This document shows, piece by piece, positions 1 through 9,800 of a stretch of DNA of 64,000 nt (positions are counted from its first letter, which is position 1; every line of letters starts with the position of its first letter). The DNA lies in assembly GCF_024362695.1 (NCBI RefSeq), contig NC_065414.1:1443501-1507500 (forward strand). Direction: 5' to 3'. This stretch comes from Pectinophora gossypiella (Eukaryota; Arthropoda; Insecta; Lepidoptera; Gelechiidae). Under the pieces are notes generated by a model, which ran no database searches, was not told the DNA's origin, and saw only the letters and a list, made by a program, of their open reading frames with translations. The position numbers and the translations under genes were made by a program.

Positions 1-1194
1 ATGTCTCGGGGGTAAAAATGTTGTATAGGAATGTGATCGAAATGTCAAACAAAATGTGGAAATACTTCTCGATCTTCAAAAACTGCTCCGCATCAGGGAG
101 ACACCCTATGGCCTGGCAAAACTATCGCAGCTGGAATATTTTTGTTTTCACGAAACCAATTTAAATCTTGGTCAAATTTTATCGCCGGTGAAAAAAAAAC
201 AAAATGGCCGAAAACAAGATGGCCGTCATATAAATTTTTTAATAGTTTCGCCAGGCCGTAGGGTGTCTCCCTGATGCGGAGCAGTTTTTCAAGATCGAGC
301 AGTATTGAAATACTCAACATGACGATCCGATCACACGTCTATACATCATTTTTACCCCCGAGGCATTTTCAGAAAAACGAAAAATTTGTATGGCGGCCAT
401 CTTGTTTTTCCGCCATTTTGATTTTTTTTCACCCACAATAGAATTTGACCAAGATTTAAATAGGTTTCGTGAAAAAATTATTGTTCTAGGTGCGATAGTT
501 GCGCCAGGCCATAGGGTGTCTCCCTGACGCTGAGCAGTTTTCCAAGATCTGGAAGTTTTCTCATACTCAACAATACGTTCCGATTACAACCCCATACACA
601 ATTTTTACCCACGAGGCATTTACAGGAAAAACGAAAAAATTGTATGGCGGCCATCTTGATTTTCCGCCATTTTGATTTTTTTTCACCGGCAACTAAATTT
701 GACCAAGATTTAAATAGGTATCGTGAAAACTAAAAAGTTCCACGTGCGATAGTTTCACCAGGCCGTAGGGTGTCTCCCTGATGCGGAGCAGGTTTTCAAG
801 ATCGAGAAGTATTTCCATACTCAACAATACGTTCCGATTACACCCCCATTCACAGTTTTTACCCCCGAGACATTTTCTGGAAAAATAAAATTTTGTATGG
901 CGGCCATCTTGTTTTTCCGCCATTTTGATTTTTTTTCATCCACAATAAAATTTGACCAAGATTTAAATAGGTTTTGCGAAAAAAGAATCATTTCAGGTGC
1001 GATAGTTTCGCCAGGCCATAGGGAGTCTCCCTGATGCGGAGCAGTTTTCCAAGATCTGGAAGTTTTCCCATACTCACCGGGAGGTCCCGATCACTTTTCT
1101 CATACATTATTTTTACCCCCCGACGCTCCTTCTGGGAGAACAATTATGTCAGTGAGTCAGTCAGTACATGGGTTTGTAGCTATATATAGTGTAA
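1..1194 (-). repeat. 253 bp tandem array, sub-array 1 (Helitron-like, minus strand)
   Basis: Units recur every ~253 bp, each with the same three landmarks: GCCAGGCCGTAGGGTGTCTC, TATGGCGGCCATCTTGTTTT and TTTGACCAAGATTTAAATA. Landmark two falls near 389, 643 and 896. The block ends with a unique terminal unit (1080-1193) carrying GTCAGTGAGTCAGTCAG and then ATATATAG, which on the minus strand resembles a lepidopteran Helitron 5' end. The first ~240 bp lie in the opposite orientation. The short ORFs within it have no recognisable domain. Confidence 0.75.
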
Positions 1195-4100
1195 CTAGAT
1201 TTCGCGTGGTTCGCTCGCAGCAAGCTGCTCGCGTGTCCTGTATTAGTTCGAAGCTTTGTATGGCGGCCATCTTGTTTTCGTGAAATCAAAAAAGTTCTAG
1301 GTGCTATAGTTTTGCCAGGCCGTAGGGTTTCTCCCTGATGCGAAGCAGTTTTCCAAGATGACGTTCCGATCACACCCCTATACATCATTTTTACACCCGA
1401 GACATTTTCTGGAAAAACAAAAATTTATATGGCGGCCATCTTGTTTTTCGGCCATTTTCTTTTTTTTTCACCGGCGATAAAATTTGACCAAGATTTAAAT
1501 AGGTCTCATGAAAACAAAAAAGTTCCAGGTGCGATAGGTTTGCCAGGCCTTAGGGTGTCTCCCTGATGCGGAGCAGTTCTCGAAAACCTGGAAGTATACC
1601 CGTACTCTACATGACGTTTCGATCACATCCCTGTACATAATTTTTGCCTTCGAGGCAATTTCGGGAAAAACGAAAATTTTGTATGGCGGCCATGTTGTTT
1701 TTCCGCCATTTTGATTTTTTTTCAACGGTGATTGAATTTGACCAAGAATTAAGTAGGTATAGTGGAAAAAAAAATGTACTATGTTTGATAGTTTAGCCAG
1801 GCCATAGGGTGTCTCCCTGATGCGGAGCAGATTTCAAAGATCGAGAAGTATTTTTTATACTCGACATGACGTTCCGATTACACCTCTATACAACATTTTT
1901 ACCCCCGAGGCATTTTCAGGAAAATTGAAAAATTCGTATGGCGGCCATCTTGTTTTTCCGCCATTTTGATTTTTTATCACCAGCGATTGGATTCGACCAA
2001 GATTTAAATATGTTATGCGAAAAAAAGATGCTCCAGGTTTTATAGTTTTGCCAGGCCGTAGGGTGTCTCCCTGATGCGGAGCAGTTTCTGAAGATCGAAC
2101 AGTATTTCCATACTCAACAGGACGTTCCAATTACAACCCCATACACAGTTTTTACCCCCGAGACATTTTCTAGAAAAACGAAAATTTTGTATGGCTGCCA
2201 TGTTGTTTTTCCGCCATTTTGATTTTTTTTCAACGGTGATTGAATTTGACCAAGAATTAAGTAGGTATAGTGGAAAAAAAAATGTACTATGTTTGATAGT
2301 TTAGCCAGGCCATAGGGTGTCTCCCTGATGCGGAGCAGATTTCAAAGATCGAGAAGTATTTTTTATACTCGACATGACGTTCCGATTACACCTCTATACA
2401 ACATTTTTACCCCCGAGGCATTTTCAGGAAAATTGAAAAATTCGTATGGCGGCCATCTTGTTTTTCCGCCATTTTGATTTTTTATCACCAGCGATTGGAT
2501 TCGACCAAGATTTAAATATGTTATGCGAAAAAAAGATGCTCCAGGTTTTATAGTTTTGCCAGGCCGTAGGGTGTCTCCCTGATGCGGAGCAGTTTCTGAA
2601 GATCGAACAGTATTTCCATACTCAACAGGACGTTCCAATTACAACCCCATACACAGTTTTTACCCCCGAGACATTTTCTAGAAAAACAAAATTTTGTATG
2701 GCGGCCATCTTGTTTTTCTGCCATTTTGATTTTTTTCACAGGAGATAAAATTTGACTAAGATTTAAATAGGTTTCGTAAAAACAAGAAAGTTCCAGGTGC
2801 GATAGATTTGCCAGGCCGTAGGGTGTCTCCCTGATGCGGAGCAGTTTTCGAAGATTGAGAACATTTTCCGTACTCGACAAGACACTCCGATCACATTCCC
2901 ATACACAGTTTTTTACCCCCGTGACAATTTCTGGGAAAACAAAAGTTTGTATGGCGGCCATCTTGTTTTTCTGCCATTTTGATTTTTTTCACCGGCGATA
3001 AAATTTGACTAAGATTTAAATAGGTTTCGTAAAAACAAGAAAGTTCCAGGTGCGATAGATTTGCCACGCCGTAGGGTGTCTCCCTGATGCGGAGCAGTTT
3101 TCGAAGCTTGAGAACATTTTCCGTACTCGACAAGACACTACGATCACATTCCCATACACAGTTTTTACCCCCGTGACAATTTCTGGGAAAACAAAATTTT
3201 GTATGGCGGCCATCTTGTTTTTCCGCCATTTTGATTTTTTTTCACTCACGATAGAATTTGACCAAGATTTAAATAGGTTTTGTGAAAAAATTATCGTTCC
3301 AGCTGCCATAGTTTCGCCAGGCCGTGGGGTGTCTCTCTGATGAGGAGCAGTTTTTGAAGGTTGAGCAGTATTTAAATTCTCTACATGATCTTCCGATTAC
3401 GTCCCCATACATTGTTTTTACCGCCGAGACATTTTCTGGAAAAATATTTTTTTGTATGGCGGCCATCTTGTTTTTCCGCCATTTTGATTTTTTTTCACCC
3501 ACAATAGAATTTGACCAAGATTTAAATAGGTTTTGCGAAAAAAAAATTGATCCAGGTATAATAGTTGCGCCAGGCCGTAGGTTGTCTCCCTGATGCGGAG
3601 CAGTTTCTGAAGATCAAGAAGTATTTGGATATTCAACTTGACATTTCAATCACATCCCCCATACATAATTTTTACCACCGAGACATTTTATAAAAAAACA
3701 AAATTTTGTATGGCGGCCATCTTGTTTTTCCGCCATTTTGATTTTTTTTCACTCACGATAGAATTTGACCAAGATTTAAATAGGTTTTGTGAAAAAATTA
3801 TCGTTCCAGGTGCCATAGTTTCGCCAGGCCGTGGGGTGTCTCTCTGATGAGGAGCAGTTTTTGAAGGTTGAGCAGAATTTAAATTCTCTACATGATCTTC
3901 CGATTACGTCCCCATACATTGTTTTTACCGCCGAGGCATTTTCTGGAAAAATATTTTTTTGTATGGCGGCCATCTTGTTTTTCCGCCATTTTGTTTTTTT
4001 TTCACCGACAGTACAATTTGACCAAGATTTGAATAGGTCTTGCGAAAAAAAAATTGATCCAGGTATAATAGTTGCGCCAGACTGTAGGGTGTCTCCCTGA

Positions 4101-4280
4101 TGCGGAGCAGTTTTCCAAGATCTGGAAGTTTTCCCATACTCACCGGGAGATCCCGATCACACTCCCCTTACATCATTTTCACCCCCCGACGCTCCTTCTG
4201 GGAGAACAACCCTGTCAGTGAGTCAGTGAGTCAGTCAGTCAGTACATGGGTTTGTAGCTTTATATAATATAATAATAATA
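1195..4280 (-). mobile_element. Non-autonomous Helitron-like element filled with 253 bp units (sub-array 2)
   Basis: On the minus strand the element ends in CTAG (1198-1195), followed by T, with a GCAGC/GCTGC hairpin about 15-25 bp inside: the Helitron 3' signature. Landmarks fall near 1428, 1681, 1938, 2191, 2446, 2698, 2951, 3205, 3454, 3710 and 3962. The other end (4130-4280) has the same terminal unit as sub-array 1. Two-unit blocks are duplicated: ~1702-2130 matches ~2210-2640 at an offset of 508, and ~3244-3640 matches ~3751-4100 at 507. No protein is encoded. Confidence 0.72.
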
Positions 4281-4281
4281 A

Positions 4282-5850
4282 CTAGATGTCGCGTGGTTCG
4301 CTCGCAGCAAGCTGCTCGCGTGTCTTGTTTTCCCGCCATTTTTTTACCGCGGTAGAATTTGACCAAGACTTGAATAGGTCTCGTGAAATCAAAAAAGTTC
4401 TAGAAGCTATAGTTTTGCCAGGCCGTAGGGTGACCCCTGATGCGGAGCAGTTTTCCAAGATGACGTTCCGATCAAATCCCCCACACATAAATTTTACCCC
4501 CGAGGCATTTTCGGGAAAAACGAAAATTTTGTATGGCGGCCATCTTGTTTTTCGGCCATTTTGTTTTTTTTTTCACCGGCGATAAAATTTGACCAAGATT
4601 TAAATAGGTTTCGTGAAAACAGAAAAGTTCCAAGTGTGATAGTTTTGTCAGGCCGTAGGATGTCTCCCTGATGCGGAGCAGATTTTCAAGATCGAGAAGT
4701 ATTTTTATACTTGACATGACGTTTCTATTACACCCCTATACATAATTTTTACCCCCGTGGCATTTTCAGGAAAATTGAAAAATTTGTATGGCGGCCATCT
4801 TGTTTTTCCGCCATTTTGATTTTTTTTCACCGGCGATTGGATTTGACCAAGATTTAAATAGATTTTGTGAAAAAAGAATCATTCCAGTTGCTATAGTTGC
4901 GCCAGGCCGTAGGGTGTCTCTCTGATGCGGAGCAGTTTTTGAAGATCGAGAAGTATTTCCATACTCAACATGACATTCCGATTACACTTCTGTGCATCGT
5001 TTTCACCCCCGAAACATTTTCTGGAAAAATAAAATTTTGTATGGCGGCCATCTTGTATTTCCGCCATTTTGTTTTTTTTTACCCACAATAAAATTTGACC
5101 AAGATTTAAATATGTTGTGCGAAAAAAGAATTGCTCCAGGTTTTATAGTTTTGCCAGGCCTTAGGGTGTCTCCCTGATGCGGAGCAGGTTTTCAAGATCG
5201 AGAAATATTTCCATACTCTTCAAGACGTTCCGATTACAACCCTATACATTATTTTTACCCCAGAGGCATTTTGAGGAAAAACGAAAAATTTGTATGGCGG
5301 CCATCTTGTTTTTCCGCCATTTTGGTTTTTTTGCAGCGGGGATTGGATTTGACCAAGATTTAAATATGTTTCGCGAAAGAAAAATTGCTCCAGGTTTTAT
5401 AGTTTTGCCAGGCCGTAGGGTGTCTCCCTGATGCGGAGCAGTTTTTCAAGATCGAGAAAAATTTCCATAGTCAACGGGATGTTCCGATTACAACCCCATA
5501 CACAGTTTTTACCAACGAGACATTTTCTGGAAAAACAAAATTTTGTATGGCGGCCATCTTGTTTTTCCGCCATTTTGTTTTTTTTTCACCCACAATAGAA
5601 TTTGACCAAGATTTAAATAGGTTTTGTGAAAAAAAAATTGATCCAGGTATAATAGTTGCGCCAGACTGTAGGGCGTCTCCCTGATGCGGAGCAGTTTTCC
5701 AAGATTTGGGATTTTTCCCATACTCACCGGGAGGTTCCGATCACTTTTCTCATACATCATTTTGACCCCCCGACGCTCCTTCTGGGAGAACAATTATGTC
5801 AGTGAGTGAGTCAGTGGGTTTGTAGCTATATATAATATAAAAATAATAAA
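4282..5850 (-). mobile_element. Non-autonomous Helitron-like element with 253 bp units (sub-array 3)
   Basis: It starts on the plus strand with CTAG at 4282-4285 and the same hairpin region as the element at 1195 (minus-strand 3' end). It carries units near 4531, 4787, 5040, 5293 and 5546 and closes at about 5,750-5,830 with the shared terminal unit. It lies directly next to the previous element, head to tail. Confidence 0.7.
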
Positions 5851-6389
5851 ATATGAAATAAAATCAAATATTTTAACAGCAATTTGTAGCAAAAACTAAG
5901 CAGGATAAATGGGAAAAAAATGTTACAATAAAAAAAAAGTAATAATAAAGCGAGGTTGGAACCCTAGTATCCAGCCAGACCCATCTCATATAGAATCCTG
6001 TTATTCATCCAACTAGACTATTCCGTTGACGTTTAAACTGGCGAAATTAGTAATTGGTTTCGTAAACAAACATAACTATCAATGTGTGTGTGAGATGTTC
6101 GGCTTTTGGTGGTAACTTTTATTTATTCAAATAAAAGTATTACGTGAACTGCAACTCAATTGAAATTTAGTTAAATCATGACAAATATTACGCTATTACC
6201 GGCAAACGTATAACTTTGAAACAATATTGTGTATAAAATCCAAAAATAAATAATTATGTCAAATTAAGGCACCAACGCCATCTATTGACGCTTGAGCGCC
6301 TAGCTAACCGTATCGAACCACCTTAAATAAATTAATCAGTAATTCACTTAATTTTCAATAATAAATTTTACGTCCTTGGAATGTTGGAG
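5850..6389. other. Unassigned AT-rich spacer
   Basis: I see no convincing ORF, RNA gene or recognisable repeat here. It probably contains the 3' flank of the RPTP-like gene. TTTATT at 6397-6402, just beyond it, is a possible polyadenylation signal for the minus strand. Confidence 0.4.
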
Positions 6390-6489
6390 ATACTTTTTTA
6401 TTTGCGAGAACATAATTATAAAAATACAAAAAGGTAGTAAAATAATTTAACAGTGTTGTGTTGTGACGTGTTCGGCCTGCATGCAGGTG

Positions 6490-6650
6490 TACGGTCACGA
6501 GCATCAATATGTACTATGTATGTATGTATATGTATACACTTTGGTACCATGTCACATTAACTTTTTTGACAAATTGAACTGTAAGTCTCACTAAATGTCA
6601 AATATGTTAGTGCGACAGAGTCCTAAAGTGGGTACATTATATTGCTCATA
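6490..6650. mobile_element. Small TIR element (MITE-like), family of 29085
   Basis: It begins TACGGTCACGAGCA and ends with ATTATATTGCTCAT, an imperfect inverted copy. The core (GTACCATGTCACATTAACTT and AATATGTTAGTGCGACAGAG) is the same as in both halves of 29085-29392. It lies in the 3' part of the receptor gene or just after it. Confidence 0.55.
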
Positions 6651-6755
6651 AAAGGTAACACAGTGGTAACACTTACGTCATCAAAGGACTAGCAATGGCT
6701 GCTTGTCATAGGATTGAGCATACCTGGTTTTCTTATACCATGGTTTAGATAAGGT

Positions 6756-6809
6756 TTAGATAGTGTCCACTCCACCACCCATTAACTTGTTGCCGTATTC
6801 ACTGAGAAG
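6756..6809 (-). CDS. RPTP-like coding exon 13: C-terminus and stop
   Basis: Too short for ordinary ORF lists. After a TTTGTTTCAG acceptor it reads LLSEYGNKLMGGGVDTI and TAA (6758-6756). It continues the preceding YIFLYK exactly like the terminal helix of PTP domains (YxFxYxxLxEY). The protein therefore ends with one PTP domain and no second (D2) domain. A possible AATAAA signal lies at 6402-6397 on the minus strand. Confidence 0.85.
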   Translation of the reverse strand, partial: LLSEYGNKLMGGGVDTI

Positions 6810-9800
6810 CTGAAACAAAAAAAAATACTGTCATAATTCATACCATCTCTTTTTCAGCCCTTTTTTCAAGCGGTTCGCTTACCTAACCTGAAGATTTAAC
6901 AGGTCCGGTTTTTTTATAGAAGCGACAGCCTGTCTGACCTTTCAGCACGCGAAGGGAAAGATAGCCCAATACAGGTTAGGTCACATTATCTCCGAAATGC
7001 ATTTATCGGGAATGTGTGTGTGTAGGATTGTGGGTCATAACATCTGCCCCATCCAATGACTCGTGCTCAGCGGTGAAAAGGGGCACGGTCTCTGTGGTCC
7101 GGTGGTTGAGCGTTGGGCTCACGATCCGGAGGTCCCAGGTTCGAATCCCGGTGGGGACATATCACGAAAATCATCTTGTGCTCCCTAGTTTGTTTAGGAC
7201 ATTACAGGCTGATCACCTGATTTTCCGAAAGTAAGATGATTCGTGCTTCGGACGGCACGTTAAGCCGTTGATACCGGTTACTACTTATTGATATTAAACT
7301 TAAAGTACTGTCGTTACATGAGCCATGTCAGGGGCCTTGAGCGGCACGATAATAATCCTGACACCAGGGTTGCTGAGTTTGGTAAACCATCTCACAATCT
7401 GACCATCAATCTGACCAGTGGGAATAACCCACACGATAGAAAAAGCGGTGAAAGAAAACATCGTGACGAAAACCACATGAGAACATAAAACACGGTGACG
7501 AAACTGCATATATTAAAATCCTTTATACTTAATAAAATAAATAAATAAAATAAATCTTTATTTTCCCTTCACAAAGGTAACACAAATTATGTAAACTTAA
7601 CTAAGTTAATGATACACACTATAGTGTTTTTGTGAGAGACTGGTGTCGATACTAGGTCTACTATACATACAGTCTAGTGTAAATATCATAAATTATTATG
7701 CAATAATGATTTCTGGACATGGAAACCGAAAGCTCACCTTATACAAGAAGATATAGTGATGTCTGTTAGAGAGCGAGTGCGGGCGCTGCGCACGGATCTC
7801 GCGCACGACGCGCGGCACGTCGGCGGCGGCCGCGGCCAGTGCGCGGGCGCAGATGTCCGCCGCGATCACCGCGGCCGAGCGACCCGCGCCCGACGCGCAC
7901 ACCACCACGCACGGACGGACTCCTGCGACAACATTCATAATTATCCTAGGTCAAAGATAAATTATGAAACTGTGATTACTAAATAAAGAATATCTAAAAC
8001 TGACGACAAACATTTCTTTATAACTTATTTATGAATTTTGACGGCCTCCGTGGTCCAGTGGTTGAGCGTTGGTCTCACGATCCGGAGGTCCCGGGTGAAT
8101 CCCGGTGGGGACATATCACAAAAATCATGATCCCTAGTTTGGTTAGGACATTACAGGCTGATCTCCTGATTGTTCGAAAAGTAAGATGATCCGTGTTTCG
8201 GAAGGCACGTCAAGCCGTTGGTTCCGTAACCGGGATATCTGTCATTTTCTTATCCGCCGAAAAAGAAAGGAACGGGTAATCGACAAGCATAAAATTTATG
8301 GGAACACACGTCAATTTTAAGCACAAATCCAAAACAACCCTATAAAAAATTTACATTGGCCAATAATCCGACAGAATTAAGTTGACAGCACACGTCAAAC
8401 GGTTTGCATACCAGCGAGATACCTTTTTAATTCGCCCGGGTTATTCATTCATTTCAACAGCCTCCGTGGTCTAGTGGTTAGAGCGTTAGGCTCACGATCT
8501 GGAGGTCCGGGTTCGATTCCCGATGGGGACATTGTCGAAATCACTTTGTGAGACTGGACCGTCCTTTGTTTGGTAAGGACTTTTCAGGCTTGAACCACCT
8601 GATTGTCCGAAAAAGTAAGATGATTCCGTGCTTCGGAGGGCACGTTAAGCCGTTGGTCCCGGCTATTAGCCGTAAAAAACACCTCCACCGACCCGTAGTG
8701 GAGCAGCGTGGTGGAGTATGCTCCATACCCCCTCCGGTTGATTGAGGGGAGGCCTGTGCCCAGCAGTGGGACGTATATAGGCAGTTTATGATTCATTTAT
8801 TTACTCATTCTTCCTAAAACTACGAGCTGTCAATCATCCGTGCCTTTCCTTTTCTGCGGATAAGAAAATGACAGGGATAACTTAAAGTAAAATTAGGAGG
8901 TGTCTGCAGGAATCGGGGCCATTGTCGATGAACCCACCTTCAACTTCAGCCGCAGCCTTCATCCTGCCAAGCGTGCCATTGGTGACACCACGTCTCAGCT
9001 GTTCCTCCGCCTTGGCTGGTGAGTACACGTTCACTCCGTTGCCGGAGCCGTTGTCGTCACTCCTCAGTTTGGACAGGTTGTGGAACGACGAGCGGCTCTG
9101 GTCGCCGTAGATAACTTCCACGCCTGAGGACATGTCATTAAGTATCAATATCGACGCAGCGGCCTCCGTGGTCCATTGGATTGAGCGTTGGGCTCACGAT
9201 CTGGAGGTTCGTGATTCCTAGTTTGGTTATAGGACATTACAGGCTGATCACCTGATTGTCTGAAAGAAAGATGATTCGTGCTTCGGAAGGCCGTTGGTCC
9301 CAGTTACTACTTACTGGTGTAAGTTAGTAGTCGTTACATGAGCCATGTCAGGGGGCCTTTGGCTGCTCAATAATAACCCTGACACCAGGGTTGATGAGGT
9401 TGGGCATCCACCTCACAACCCACACGGTAGAAGAGATTATAATTCTGTCCTAGGAGGCGGCAGCCATTTAATCTTGATTATAATCGCCATATGGAAAATA
9501 CTCCAAGTTTATATTTTACACCTTTGTTGCCAGCAGACCGGGAAGGGGTGAAGTCGGTATGCGATACGAATGAGGATTAAAACTGCCTATTCCCGTCAGA
9601 AAATAAAAGATAATCTGCTCATACCTTCTTCATCGTACTCTTTGGCAGTCTGCGAGATCTTCATATAGCTCCTCATCTCTGAGAGGAAGTCGATCACGGA
9701 CTCGTAGTCGTCAGGGACTCCCTTCGCCGGCCAGAAGTACCACAGGTGCGTGATCTCTCGCCATGTCCTGGAACCATTAAAAAAAATTGAAAGAAAGGAA

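Noticed and set aside
1855..2638. Identical 91-codon ORFs at 1855-2130 and 2363-2638
   Set aside because: They are a consequence of the 508 bp duplication in the tandem array. They have no domain, and neighbouring units do not keep the frame.
3324..5793. Many 60-140 codon ORFs on both strands in the first 5.8 kb
   Set aside because: They follow the repeat period and are low in complexity, with frameshifts between units. I see no selection for coding.
8460..8531. A functional tRNA gene
   Set aside because: Boxes A and B are good, but the same head recurs in many diverged copies attached to a shared body and tails, which marks a SINE.
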